From Trissonchulus latispiculum (taxonomy: Eukaryota; Nematoda; Enoplea; Enoplida; Ironidae): a DNA stretch of 64,000 nt. The position numbers and the translations under genes were made by a program. The DNA is taken from NCBI GenBank assembly GCA_030248195.1, contig JASAND010021477.1, positions 1 to 64,000 on the forward strand, written 5' to 3'. Within the stretch, counting starts at the first letter, position 1. Each line of letters opens with the position of its first letter. This document shows, piece after piece, positions 10,956 to 22,264 of this stretch. The notes beneath the pieces were generated by a model. It ran no database searches and was not told the DNA's origin. It saw only the letters and a program-made list of their open reading frames with translations.

Positions 10956-13900
10956 GTAGGTATATACTGGTAAATTTCAAAGGGGGCAAAGGTTAAAATA
11001 AAGTTATTGTGGCGGCTTTGAAAAAATGGTCAAAACGGAAAGTTTTGGAATCAGGCTCATCAAGTCAATCCAAAGAGGCTTTTAGAGAGTAAAGAGAACG
11101 TCAAGGTGTTTGGAGCTTTAGCTTGAACCTTGAATCCCGATTGGGCTAAATGTTTTTTATCTAATGCGTTCTTTTATCGGTCAGTGACAGAATTAGGGTC
11201 AATGATGGGTAGAGTTATATATTTTCCAGAAAAGGAGTTTGAACGTTTGATGGAATGGTATTCCACGTTTAGCCTCGAAATGTTGTTATAGCGCTTTAAA
11301 CTCTGTTCCAACCTCTTTGAACCCTATTCGTATTTGGATTTGTCTGCCTTACTGTACTATTATTGTACTACCACTGTACTATTTACATTGCCTTACTGTA
11401 CTGTAGTTGAATATCCTTTTAATTTTTCAAACGGTTCATTTTTATCCTGAATATATTATAATATATAAGCATTATGTATATCTTTGCGTATTTTTCAGCA
11501 CTACAAATTTGTGGAGAGCAAGGTTTGTCCGCTGTGCTGCTTTATACGAAGCTTCCTTCCATATGCGATTTCATGTCCAGTCCATCGGTGCAGATGTGGT
11601 TCGCCAACGGTTGTCCGAACGAAGGCGTCCCCGATTTGACGGGTGTCTCCGGACTGCAGTCTCTACTGGAAGCCTTCGTCACCTATCCTTCTCTTTCGGT
11701 TGTGTTTGTAAGGGTTACTTTCTGCAAAGTTGTAGACAGATTTTTATCGTTGACGAAACAGTGCTGTGTTGTAGTCATGCCTTCAACCCTCTCTTGACTA
11801 AATTTTTCAGCGGGTTTTCAATAATTGAAAATACGTTTTTCAGCCGCCAGTTTTTTACTGCGAGCACCTAAAGGAATGGGACTGCTTTGGAAGGGGTAAT
11901 AAATTTCTTGGCCCGGTCCGGCCCGGCCCGCTAACCAGTGGATGTCGGCCCGGCCGGGCTGACTGGCCGAAATGCTCTTCTCTTAACGCGAGTGCGAAAA
12001 CTTGCTAAACCCTTCAAAGTAATGTGGAGCTTCATTTTAGAGTCAAGCAAATTCTTCCCATGGCGAGGATCTGAAGGATTCTGTGCTTTGTCAAAGAATA
12101 TACGAGTATTCTTATCGAAATGTGAGTTTCTGCATTTTCTATCGTTTTTCATTTGTCTTTCAGTCCAAAACTATGGTGCCCCTCATTGCTAAAATTTTGA
12201 GGATTCCTTCCGGGGCCCCATTCATCTTTAAGGTGGTGATTCCTTTTGGAGACATCAACTTTGAACCCTTATTACTCATTCATTTCTTGGAGTTAAGAAG
12301 TCATTTTATATAAAAATGCAGCTAACATTTTCCCTTTTTAATGGATACAGTGAACCTAACTTTAGTTCTCGGAAATTATTTTACTGCATTTTTGAAATGA
12401 TTTAATTTTCTAGATTTTTTGCAGACTAAAGTAAATTTTTTCTTGAGGTGTCGGCTACATTATTCGATTCCACTATCAAATAGCTGGGATCCTTTTTAAT
12501 TATTATGAAAGCGTTTTTCGTTATAAAGAAATTAGCTAAAAGGTATGCGCAACCTGGATTTTACCAACTTTTCCTAACTTTGGCAAGCGACCACTGTAGC
12601 TAGAAAGCAGCAATTGGGGCATCTAAAAAGGGTCCCTGGGTATTTTTGTTTAAAACATGTGTAGTAAGTGGCAACCCTCTAGCTTGCATAGTAAGTGTTC
12701 TGCAATCGCTGGAAAAAAATTTGGTCATGTTTTTGCAAAAACTACAATTTTATGATAGCAGCGTACGGGATAGCATTTAGTAGATTACAATGCCACGTCA
12801 CGAATAATTGGGTCGACGAGACCTTCAAATTGACACCCTTAGCTTAATTTTATGGCTTCTGTAACTCAAGAAATGGCGGATTATTTGATTTCTGCAAAAA
12901 TGACAAGTTTTCAACTCCAAAATAAGAAAATCAGCTATATCTCACTATAGAAAAGAGCTAGAAAGGTTCTTCAAAAAGCAAAAATGTAGAGCACAACAAG
13001 ATCTTTTGAATGAATATCATAGCTTTGCAGCTACTAAAACTTGGCAAAAACGGCCCTGAACTGAGACGTCGATGTTTTGAAGCGGGATTGCGCGGAGGGT
13101 GTTAGAATGCTAATGGAACTTATTTTGGAAAGTTTCATCCAATTTCATCTTGATTTAAACCGTCAACCAATAATATGTGCCCAAAAGGAATCACCATCGT
13201 TAGTGTAAAACCTATGAACTTTACTGTTTATTGAATTAAATAGTAATTTATAAATGTATATAAATAATGTATTTATAATAATAAATTTATAGTAGTTTAA
13301 TAATTTATAGGTCAATGATATAAACGAATAGTATGGTACACCCGAGATGTTTTTTTAGTATTTATCGCTGTAATCTAGGACTGGGCGTCAAAACCCAGCA
13401 AAAGTTAGTGAAAATGAAAGACTTAATCTTAAGAGAGGCTGGACGGAAACACCGACTAACATTAACTGCAACAAACGGAAAAGTGAAGTTAACTAAAATG
13501 GTGACAGCTGCTGGCCTGAACCAGCGAAGCAAAACTATTGTAAATTCATAATGCCAGAAGCTAACGGATCTTCTCAGATAACTGACATCTAAAGCTCTTG
13601 GTAGACAGAAAGTAGATGACAAAAGAGTACTATTAGCCAAATCTACTAGTTCGTAATTCCAAGAATTATACAAACGTAGCACCAGGAAATTTCAATCGTT
13701 GAAGACAACTGACAAAATAAGTGAAAAACTGCAACCGTATTAAGTCAGCTTAAACCAGACGCAGAGCAAATAGCTCACGTTTCAGAATTAAAAGACCCAT
13801 CACAGAAGTTACAATAAAGAAACAATTTAAAGTGTTGAAATGAATTTTAACCAGTATATTAAATTAACATTACGTACTAAACTTACAATCTCCGAAGTAT

Positions 13901-16900
13901 AGCAGAAGAACTCCTGATGTGTATGTTACATTGCTTTTTCGATTAATTAATTACTGGAAAGAGATTTGGCACTCAACAATTGGCGGATCCAGGATTTGAT
14001 GAGGGGGCGGTAAAATTGTTTGACAGGTGGCGAAAGTTCTTGGTTTTTCACCGTTTTCATAGATTTTCTTAATTTTTCCGACCTTCAAATCCCGACGGGG
14101 GGCCGCCCCCTCGCACCCCCCTGGATTCGCCCCTGCACTCAACTATTATGTGATTTTGTGGTTTTTTGTTTATTTCAGGATCGCGTTCAAGTGTGGACTG
14201 ATGGTTGTGTGTCGAGCGATGAGAATGGAAATAGTTGTGGCGGGATTGGTGTCCATTTTGGCCCCAATCATCCTCATAATATCGGTGAAGCTGTATCACT
14301 GATACCCTCTACTCAGACAAATGCGCAGTCAGTGGCAGCTGCTCGGGGTAGGTATATTCAGAGTTCAGGAAAAGGCAATCATTTATTTTGAGTCTTTTGT
14401 CCGTTTTGGCAGTACGTCATGTCACACCAGTCAGTAGTCAGCAGCCAATCGGAGAAAAATTTTACTTTATGGCTGAAGGCTTTCTATTTGAGACATTATT
14501 TGTAGTTAGAAACTTTGTTCTGGAAGCGAATACCGTTAATGAATGATTGGGTATTTGTATAATTTACCCAAACTTGGAAAGCTACTGTGAAAAAATCTAG
14601 AAAGTGTAATAGTACCTGGCAGTATGAATCTCTGTTGAAATAGCCATAGTGGTGGCCGTTGGCCGAAGTTTGCCGATCCTTATAATGACCGCATTGTCAA
14701 TAAAAACATACCTTTCGCAATAAATTCCACTCTGAAGAGTACTAACGATTGTTAATGGACTTACGTAGTTCGGGCTTACTCCGAAAGAGCCAGTATATAG
14801 CATATATAATAACTACAACCAGATCGTCTACTTTCATCGGTCAGAATCGTATTAGTCAGAATTTCATTAGTCAGAATTTCGTTAGATAGAATTTCATTGG
14901 ATGGAATTTCAATTTTGAAATAACTTTCATTTATTAGAATTTCATAAGTCAGAATTTTATTAGTCAGAATTTCGTAAGTCAGAATTTTATTTTTCTAGTT
15001 TCTTCAAAATTTTGCACGTTGCTGCACAGTCTTTGGGCCTTTCCCGATAAATTAGGGGAGAGTAGAGAATAGCAGAGCCAAGGCACATATATTTTTGTCG
15101 ACTAGAAATCATTTTATAAAATTATCATCAAGGTCAGCCATCTTGTTACACTTTGCGCCAGGAAGAACAGTGCTTTTTTGCAATATTCTGACAAACGAAA
15201 TTCTTACTGATGAAGTTCTGACTAATGAAATTCTGACAAATGAAAGTTCAACGTATATTATTCCAAAAACCTAAATTTTGACTAATGAAATTCTGACTAA
15301 TGAAAGTTTGAAAAGTTAGTTTCTGACTAATGAAATTCTGACATAAGAAATTCTGACTACTGAAGATGAACCAACCAGATCCTGAATAATTCTTAGCGTC
15401 TACTAGTCAGGCTTCATTTAAGATTTCGAAAAGGAGGAGGTAGAGGCCTGCATTACAGCCCACGGTCCGGGCCAGACGGGCCGACGACCAAAGTTCTCGG
15501 GACGGGTCGAACCGTCAGCCGAAGCTGACGGGCCGGGCCGGGTCGCGGGCCGGCTGTCCGACCCGCCATCGGTTTTTGCAAGAATTTAATAGAAAATAAC
15601 TCAAGTTTTTAGCTTCAGAAATTTGTGCTTCCCAAAAATGTTTCGTTTACATTAACACTTGTTTTCAGCAGCTAAGTTCAACATTTATATTTCATGAATA
15701 CTATGTGTTCGTAGTTGACACATGATTAATCTGCAATTCATCGGTGTGATTTTGGCATTTACACAATTAGAATATTACGTACAACTTACAAACTGTGATT
15801 TAGGATGAGCACAGCTGAATTTTTAGATTTTACTGTTTTTGCACCCTTTTTCTTAGAAAAACACAATTAAATACACTCCAGAGGTGTGAGTCCTTGAGGC
15901 AAAGGTAACTAATTTCCTTAAAAAATTTTTAAAAAGTTTTGCGCTTTTGGTGCAGTTACCTCAAATTCCTCTACTTCTATACTTCGAATTGTTCTAGTTC
16001 TCGAGCAGTTCTCATAAAAGCGTACACTTTACAAAAGACAAACTGACTTATTTTGGTAAAAATAGGCAATTTCTTATCGGAACAACCCTTATGATGCCAT
16101 TAAAACCTAGAAAACTCAATTTTTAGAAAAACACATTTCCTTGAAAACACTGAAAAGCACAGATCCTATTTTGAAAACACTGCTTAAGAAAAATGTTTAC
16201 GTATTTTTGCATTATCGGAAAAAATTGCAAAAATTTTCGCGGCCCGGGCGGGGTCGGGCTGGTCCGAAAATTTCTACAGACCGGGCCGGGCGAGCCGAAG
16301 CCGTTCACGGGCCGGAGCCGAGAAAAATTTTTCACGGACCAGGCCGCAAAAATTCGGCCCGCGCAGGCCTCTATTGTTAACCATGTATTTGAATTAAAAC
16401 GATTCTGATTGGCTAATCGCCTACCTTATATTTGAACAACTTGTATAAGCAGACCCCCGCCCGAGATCCTGGGAGGTCCCACCCAATTACACGTAGAAGC
16501 TTGTAAAAGCGTTTAGCTCTTAGCTGATTGGTTGATTTCTAACGGCATACGATAGTCAACCAATGGGTGAAGAGAAATTTAATACGTTCATGTATTTGCG
16601 TATTGTGTATTTTCAGCACTACAAATTTGTGGAGAGCAAGGTCTATCCGATGTTCATCTTTATACGAAGCTTCCTTCCATTTGCGATTTCATGTCCAGTC
16701 CAGCGGTGCAGACTTGGTTCGCCAGTGGGTGCCCCTACGGTGGCATCTCCAATTTGACTGGTGTCTCCGGACTGCAGTCTTTGCTGGAAACCTTCGTCAC
16801 CTATCCTTTTCTTTCTGTTATTTTTGTAAGCAGCTGTTTTTTTTGTAAGATTGTGGAAATTTAACTACATCGAGTTTATGAGCTGTGGTTTTGCCTTAAG

Positions 16901-19712
16901 AGTGATCTGTTTGTAGTGTCATATTTAAGCTTTGTTTATTGTTTATCCTTTTGGATCGGTGTTTTCAGGGTTTACGGTCAAAATTAATGCAAGAATGAGA
17001 AAAATGGCACGAGTTTTTGGCCACTTGCCCACCCCTTCGAAATTCAACTCCTCTTTAGCCGCTATTCTCGTGTGATCTCGTCCCTGCAGCGTGCATTGCA
17101 TACCTTCTTATTAGCTTGAATATGCAGATCATAATAGTGAAATAATATATTATAATATTAATGATTAAACTTCTTGACAAATTTAACTTAAACTCGTTTA
17201 GCTTAGTCATCATTTTCCTTCATTTTAGAGTGATGCTTCTGCTCAGGATGAGAATGGGAAGGATTCTGCGCTTTGTCAAAGAAGCAAACTATACGAGTAT
17301 TCTTATCAAAATGTTAGTTTATGCTTTTTTGTTTTTGTTCGTCAATTGAACAATTTACTCATCCTTAATTCCATAGTTTTGATTTTTGTTTCGTTTTAGG
17401 TTAGATGACGTCCCTTTATCTGAAAACTGATCTATTTTAAATATTAATTCTTCTGATTGGTTGGTTTCCTTTTTTCAGTCTAGACAGTCATTTTAAAGCT
17501 GTTCATTGTCTGGACAGAAACCACAAATCATGCGTGCTTCTGCTGCCACAGTTTGCTTATTAACCGGCTGGAGGTTTGGTACTGGACCTGTTTTTTGTCT
17601 ATTATTTTTCAGGATCGTATTCAAGTGTGGACTGAGGGCTGTGTGCTGAGCGGTGGGCGCAGGACCAGTTTTGGCGGGATTGGGGTCTACTTTGGACCCA
17701 GTCATCCCTATAATATCAGCGAGGGACTGACTTCACCCCAGCTCTCCTGTTTCAACGTCGAAGCTCTGGCAGCCGCTCGAGGTATGGATTCTCAATGGCT
17801 TTCTCTGCGCACTGAATGTTATATGTCCTATCTATGAAGGTCTAAGCCCGGGCCGTAAGTTAACATCTGTCCGCCAAGTCGATTGTATGATTCATAATGC
17901 ATGATTGCATATTATGTATAGTACATATATAGCTCAAAGTTCGTATCTCTAAAGTACTGCCTAATATACTGTAAATCTTGGGACTTTCCCAGTTCCCCAT
18001 CTACGTAACCAGCTGAGCTAAAACTTGGTATGGGTATGTTTTCAACTACGCTGAGTTCATATATCGCAAAATGTTGCGATTTCGCAGGATTCGTTTTTCT
18101 GATCCACAAGGGGGAACAAGGGATACCAAAGAAATTTTAAATTGATGGCGTTTTGAAATAGGTGCTGTAAACTTTACCACCACCTTAAACTATCATGTAC
18201 TGAACATGCTGTACATGGTCGCTTCGTCAACTCGGGACTCCCCCCGTATAACTCCCGAGGGGGGTCCCAAATAGTATTAAATATGTACATGATTTCATAC
18301 AAACGCATGTCTGCACGCTGATTCGCTGATCTGTAGTTCAAAGCTTTAATGTAGTTAGTGTAATTATTATTAGTTATTTTTATTAATCAATTATTACTTT
18401 AATTAGGTTAATGCAATTAAAATCTAATTACATATAGCTTTCTTTCATTTGTTTGCTCTTTCCAGTGATATAAAAATTGTTGCAATTACATTAACCTAAT
18501 TATAGTTACAATTAATTAATAAAAACGACTAATAAATTGCTACCGTAAACCTTGGACTAAACAGCGAATTGCCGTGCAGGTGCGCGTTTGTATTTAGTAT
18601 TTAGCCTGTATTTATTTTTTGGCCAGGCTTTAAGTTATGGGGTAGAGATGAGCACGGGCCAAATTTTTTCGGCCCGGCCCGGCCCAGCCCATTCCCAAAT
18701 TTGGCCCGGCCCGGCACGCCAAAAGAAAAATTCCAAAATTTTACTAACAATATTATTTCAAAGGCTTCAATACAAGATGGAGAGGCTAAATTATGCTACG
18801 TTGATGTTAGATGTTGTTAGATGTTAAATTTTGCCATAAAATAACCAGAATCAGTATATAAATGTGTAGCTAATTTTAGTGATTTTAGAACATTTTCTAG
18901 TGTTGATCCTGCCTGGCCCGGCCCGCTAACCAATGTAGGTCGGCCCGATCCGACGGGCCGAAATGCTCATCTCTATTATGGGGGAGTCTTGAATTTTAGC
19001 GAACCGAGCATGCTTAGCATGTTCAGTACATACATATAAGTGTTTCATATAGTCTCATTCTTATATTGGATATTTTTAGCCCTGCAAATTTGTGGACAGG
19101 AAGGACAGTATAACATTCAACTGTATACTGATTTGCCCTACATCTGTGACTTTATGTCCAGTCCAAATGTGAAGGCATGGTTCGAGGATGGGTGCTGTCC
19201 TGACGTCATTCCGGACTTGACTGACCTAACGGGCTTCCAGGCTTTGCTGAGAGTTTACATCACGTATCCTGATCTGTTTGTAGCTTTCGTAAGAAGTTAC
19301 ACTGATGTTGTAGTCAAGTGGAATCATCAATTATGAAATGTACAAAATTTGGTCATCATCATTTGGTCTAAAAAATTTGCCTGAGTCTGCTGGTATCTGT
19401 GAATTGGGGCCTGGGTTATAAAGAATTGATAAAATTTTCTAGTGTTTAGCCCAATCGAAGCACACTTGTTTCAAATTAGAGACCGACTTTTCAAATTTTG
19501 GGGATTGGTACTCGTAGGTATTAAGAGGGAGAATTCTGTGGACTCAGAAACTGTGATGAACTTTTCTTGCTTTTAATCCTTTTACATTTCAGGAACATGT
19601 TTCACCGCTCCGCGGAAACGTGGGTAATTCGAGAGCAATGCAGCTGGCGAAAAGAGCGGCGGAAAACAGTCGTAGTAAGGGCCTTCTCTGCCTAGCCAAT
19701 GGAAAGATTTGA
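10793..19712 (+). CDS. RNase H-like gene with three tandem A-B-C exon cassettes
   Basis: Nine exons form three repeats of the same three-exon unit. A exons carry the first strands of an RNase H fold (VQVWTDGC, then GIGVHFGPNHP and a short AAA-rich helix). B exons carry the next helix and strand and the W.xxGC region. C exons carry the final helix. Phases are A 0-1, B 1-0, C 0-0 in each unit, so A1-B1-C1-A2-B2-C2-A3-B3-C3 joins in frame and ends at TGA 19710-19712. The layout resembles RNase H1, but no N-terminal hybrid-binding domain was found; a 5' part may exist upstream. Catalytic positions by cassette: TDG, Glu kept, TKL; TDG, Gln, TKL; TEG, Glu kept, TDL. In C3 the catalytic His and last Asp positions are Leu and Met. 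No cassette has a full active site, so hybrid binding or a structural role is more likely than cleavage. Tandem domains or mutually exclusive cassettes are both possible. Confidence 0.75.
11499..11707 (+). CDS. exon B1, RNase H-like middle part
   Basis: The exon is 209 nt between TTTTTCAG and GTAAGG, in phase 1 to 0. The first codon GCA is completed by the G ending A1, giving ALQICGEQG. The strand that normally ends in TDS reads LLYTKLPS, so the third catalytic Asp is replaced by Lys. WFANGC corresponds to the family's conserved W..NGW region. Confidence 0.8.
11905..11985. mobile_element. 3' fragment of a hAT MITE
   Basis: The run GGCCCGGCCCGCTAACCAGT through TGCTCTTCTCTTA matches the right end of the complete hAT MITE at 18643-18975 (GGCCCGCTAACCAATG through TGCTCATCTCTA). 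No left end was found, so this is a truncated copy within the B1-C1 intron. Confidence 0.5.
12041..12121 (+). CDS. exon C1, RNase H-like C-terminal helix
   Basis: The exon is 81 nt (27 codons) between TTCATTTTAG and GTGAGT, phase 0 at both ends. It encodes KDSVLCQRIYEYSYRN at its end. It aligns with C2 at DNA and protein level (shared GTGCTTTGTCAAAGAA-type stretch) and with C3 more distantly. The family's catalytic His and last Asp cannot be placed convincingly. Confidence 0.65.
12228..13203 (+). mobile_element. 1-kb TIR repeat, copy 1
   Basis: It begins TTAAGGTGGTGATTCC and ends near CCAAAAGGAATCACCATCG, imperfect inverted repeats. It matches the copy at 25263-26251 along its whole length in the same orientation. 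Both lack open frames of note. The right terminus here is more diverged (CACCATCG rather than CACCACCTTAA). Confidence 0.75.
13204..13977. other. intron sequence, nothing recognised
   Basis: This part of the C1-A2 intron has no repeat or exon that can be supported. Confidence 0.4.
13978..14135. mobile_element. 158-bp hAT MITE just upstream of exon A2
   Basis: The near-terminal inverted repeats are GGCGGATCCAGGA and CTGGATTCGCCCCTG. The flanks carry a perfect 8-bp duplication CACTCAAC (13970-13977 and 14136-14143). The right end lies only about 40 bp before the acceptor of exon A2 at 14179. Confidence 0.8.
14179..14347 (+). CDS. exon A2, RNase H-like N-terminal part
   Basis: The exon is 169 nt between TTTATTTCAG and GTAGGT, phase 0 to 1. 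It encodes DRVQVWTDGC, then GGIGVHFGPNHPHNIGEA and QTNAQSVAAARG. The pattern is the clearest RNase H1-like match of the three A exons. TDG is intact, but the position holding Glu in A1 is Gln (NAQS). Confidence 0.85.
14830..15372. repeat. foldback repeat of TCAGAATTTCATTAG words
   Basis: The left part carries direct copies of TTAGTCAGAATTTCATTAG. The right part carries the complement, TGACTAATGAAATTCTGAC. The two halves form an inverted-repeat element of about 540 bp in the A2-B2 intron. A fragment of the same family lies at 24935-25010. Confidence 0.65.
15441..16373. mobile_element. probable hAT-like element with GGGCC ends
   Basis: The left end TAGAGGCCTGCA and the right end, read in reverse as TAGAGGCCTGCGC, are inverted. 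GGCCGGG-rich blocks sit just inside each end. The flanks (GGAGGAGG and TTGTTAAC) do not match, so it may be a recombinant or an old copy. It lies in the A2-B2 intron. Confidence 0.5.
16617..16825 (+). CDS. exon B2, RNase H-like middle part
   Basis: The exon is 209 nt between TATTTTCAG and GTAAGC, phase 1 to 0, the same length as B1 and B3. It encodes ALQICGEQGLSDVHLYTKLP, again with Lys in place of the catalytic Asp, and WFASGC. It is very close to B1, pointing to a recent duplication of the cassette. Confidence 0.85.
17229..17312 (+). CDS. exon C2, RNase H-like C-terminal helix
   Basis: The exon is 84 nt (28 codons) between CATTTTAG and GTTAGT, phase 0 at both ends. It encodes KDSALCQRSKLYEYSYQN at its end. 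Conservation with C1 supports it as a real exon despite its size. Confidence 0.65.
17613..17781 (+). CDS. exon A3, RNase H-like N-terminal part
   Basis: The exon is 169 nt between TTATTTTTCAG and GTATGG, phase 0 to 1, only 300 bp after C2. It encodes DRIQVWTEGC: the catalytic Asp of TDG is changed to Glu. GGIGVYFGPSHPYNI and NVEALAAARG follow, with a Glu retained. Confidence 0.85.
18643..18975. mobile_element. 333-bp hAT MITE in the A3-B3 intron
   Basis: The termini TAGAGATGAGCACGGGCC and GGGCCGAAATGCTCATCTCTA are inverted. A perfect 8-bp duplication TTATGGGG flanks the element (18635-18642 and 18976-18983). GGCCC-rich blocks lie inside both ends around an AT-rich centre. Confidence 0.9.
19080..19288 (+). 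CDS. exon B3, RNase H-like middle part
   Basis: The exon is 209 nt between GATATTTTTAG and GTAAGA, phase 1 to 0. It encodes ALQICGQEG and then IQLYTDLPYICDFMSSP. Here the catalytic Asp position is kept (TDL), in contrast to the TKL of B1 and B2. WFEDGC follows. Confidence 0.85.
19593..19712 (+). CDS. exon C3, terminal RNase H-like exon
   Basis: The exon has 39 codons from GAA after TTTACATTTCAG to TGA 19710-19712. It encodes EHVSPLRGNVGNSRAMQLAK, which lines up without gaps with the end of the RNase H1 fold. The His of the usual GH pair is Leu and the Asp of the usual AD pair is Met. A donor-like GTAAGG at 19674 could allow an alternative end. Confidence 0.75.
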   Translation, partial: EHVSPLRGNVGNSRAMQLAKRAAENSRSKGLLCLANGKI

Positions 19713-19872
19713 GACATACCTAATAATATTCGGTGGAAATTATCTTTCAGTTCTTTTTGGATGTTTTAGGAAGGGCAGCTACATATGTTTGCTTTGTGTT
19801 GTGTGTTTGTTTGTATGTTTTAGCTAATCACTCCTGAGAAGATGTTTGATACTATTCGACTTTAAAATAGAA

Positions 19873-19878
19873 AATAAA
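19873..19878 (+). promoter_or_regulatory. polyadenylation signal AATAAA
   Basis: AATAAA lies 160 bp after the stop codon of exon C3 and is followed by further AATAAA copies within 50 bp. It is a plausible 3' end for the RNase H-like gene. Confidence 0.5.
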
Positions 19879-20414
19879 TTAAAGAAATAAAATAAATATA
19901 TGAATGGAATAAAATTAAAAAAACTCGGTAGCTTCTAGGGACACATTTATGGAGTACACGGAGATTAAGTAATTCAAGCATTTGATTCTTTTTATTCCTT
20001 TTTTATGTCTAATTGTATTACCGGATTTCATGATTTTTTTAATTGTAGAGAATTTTAGGCTTTAACGGAAGGCTCCACATGTAGGGACTTCTATAGGTAG
20101 GGTATTGTCGCTATGAACAGTGGTCCTAATGCTTTTATACATGCGATTGTTAATTGTGAATTATGCTTGTTTTTGTTGTTAATGGTGCAATATGTTACAT
20201 CGTGTGTTGTATATGCCATACCTTTGCAATTGTGAGGTTCTTTCAGATTGTGTCTTATTTTATTTTGATTGTATTAGGAAAATCTAGTCTAGGGTTTTGT
20301 TGCCCATGCAGTATTGCAATTACCTTTGATTGTTGCTACAGAGCTCTTATTTTTAAGCATTCCTTGTGCTCGCTGAGAGCAGCATTCCAGGAGTATGTAC
20401 TTGCTAAGTGCTAG

Positions 20415-20478
20415 CATTAGTACATACACAATAACTAAGTATGACAAGCGTCACACTCGTAGTTATTATGTACTCTTG
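20415..20478. mobile_element. 64-bp palindromic MITE with 7-bp duplication
   Basis: The core TGACAAGCGTCA is flanked by inverted AATAACTAAG and GTAGTTATT, with ends like TAGTACAT and ATGTACTCTTG. The flanks carry GTGCTAG on both sides (20408-20414 and 20479-20485). It is a minimal relative of the 407-bp element at 34534-34940. Confidence 0.75.
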
Positions 20479-20486
20479 GTGCTAGG

Positions 20487-20660
20487 TAGTGTTGCGCGTT
20501 GTATGATGCAACCAATGGCGGACCAGCAACCGTTGTCCGAAACAATCTCAGCCAATTGGTTTCAGATGGCCGACCAATGACCGTTGCTCCGACAACGGCC
20601 AACAACCATCGGCCAAATGCTTGGTCGTTCGCCGACCATTGGCCGAGCTCAAATTTGCTG
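20487..20660. repeat. truncated hAT fragment with GGCCAA repeats
   Basis: It starts TAGTGTTGCGCGTTG, like the left end of the complete hAT at 26455, and continues with GGCCAACAACCATCGGCC-type repeats. No right terminus was found before the next element. Confidence 0.4.
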
Positions 20661-20744
20661 ATTTCAAAATTTTGGTACTTCGGCACTCGTTTTATTACTA
20701 TGTGTTATCTTCATTATATAGAGCTTGCTTGCAAATTTTAGCTC

Positions 20745-21470
20745 TGCAAAGTTAATTTTAATCCATTTAACCCGCCATTAAAGAAACAGCGATTAAAAAT
20801 TTTAATCCACCAACTTTTAATCCGTTTAATCAGCGTAGCTGCACGAACATTAAAAACTATATAGTTGAAAATCCAGGAGACGGATTAAACGGATTAAACT
20901 TAATCTTTAAAGGAACAGCGATTAAGCAGGTCGGATTAAAATTAACTCTTCCATTCTTTAATCCGAAGTGAGAATAAAAAACAGGATTAGATTAAAAATT
21001 TGATCCGAGGTGTATTAAATAAAAGTAGGGATGCACCGGGGCCTGGTCCCGGCCCCGGCCCCGGTAGTCAGACCCCGGCCCCGGCCCCGGTGGTCAGGCC
21101 CCGGTACCTACCAGGGCCAACAATTAGCAAAATTTTGTAAATTTTTGACATTTTTTGACCAATATTTTGAATTGTCGAAAGTCAAAGAGTGTGACAAATC
21201 ATTTGTTTTCCCGCTGATATGAATGAAAACAACGATAGTAACGTTTGTATATCAAAAATTATTGCAAAATTTAAATTTTCAAGAAAATTTTTGAAAATTT
21301 TTGATTTGTACCCCCAATTTTCAGGCCCCGGCCCCGGTGCATCTCTAAATAAAAGGATTAAATTTAATCCATTTAACTCGTTCAACTCGCTGGATTAAAT
21401 TTTAATCAGTTTAATCCGATGTGCTGTTTCTTTAATGCGGATTAATTTTTATTTAATTTAATTTCATTTA
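20745..21470. repeat. foldback repeat of TTAATCC words, split by a hAT MITE
   Basis: The left part has ATTAAAGAAACAGCGATTAA and the right part its complement, GCTGTTTCTTTAATGCGG, with many GGATTAAA words between. The complete hAT MITE at 21026-21347 was inserted later, splitting the repeat. Confidence 0.6.
21026..21347. mobile_element. 322-bp hAT MITE with GGCCCC ends
   Basis: The termini TAGGGATGCACCGGGGCC and GGCCCCGGTGCATCTCTA are inverted repeats. The element is flanked by the perfect 8-bp duplication AATAAAAG (21018-21025 and 21348-21355). Confidence 0.9.
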
Positions 21471-22264
21471 GTTTTAAGTTTCATCCTTAAAGAAGTAGGG
21501 TCTATAGAGTTTTAATCTGTCTACTGGCCAAGTGCTCATCAATCCGTTGCAGTACAGCAAAATTAAAAACAGCTTATCGCAGATTGGAACTAACAGGTGG
21601 AATAAAAACTGCTTTGATTGACAAGGTTTAATATAAAGTTTGAACACTATTGAAGCATAGTAGAGAACGCATGAAATTGGTAAATTTCAGCTAGGCAATT
21701 TCGTCCAATGGCAAACTGCCAACGGCCAATTAGATAACGAACGTTGATGGAATACATAGCAACCATATACTTCGAACTCGGTGCATTGTTTTATTTTCAG
21801 GTTTATCTGTGCAAAGATTGTATGTTTATCCTTTTGCATTTGTAAGTGTTTGGTGTAGTCTGTAAGTTTTATTCTGCTTTAAACGTACAAGGGGTGGCAT
21901 TCGCTTTTTTTGAATTCTTGACAGGAAACATTAAAAATATTTTGAGTTTGTGGAACCCCTCAGCGGGGGGTAAGTCCTCCGACATGCGATCCGCTCTCCC
22001 CACGAAAGTACAACACTGATCTGAGGGCTGCTCTGAGGATTTTTTGTTTTTTTATTGTTTTTCGTCGTCGTTGATTCTTTTAATGTAAGCGGTTTCAGCC
22101 GGTTTATTCTCTGTTGTTGGTGTTATAGTCGTACTGTATTTTCAGTATGCAAATTTTATGTCGCGTGAGATATAGTTTTGCATGGAAACGCTATATATAC
22201 TTTATCTTGGATTTGATTCCTAATGTTCTGGGCTCAGTTGCATTCTTGTCATTTTTGTTGAAGT
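21471..22264. other. intergenic, nothing recognised
   Basis: No exon or bounded repeat can be supported. A GGCCAATT-type fragment lies near 21700-21730. Confidence 0.4.

Noticed and set aside
11407..11871. 154-codon frame over exon B1
   Set aside because: It is in the wrong frame; the exon's real frame is set by the phase from A1 and by similarity to B2 and B3.
15441..16373. Complete hAT with target duplication
   Set aside because: The termini are inverted but the flanking 8-bp words do not match, so it is reported only as probable.
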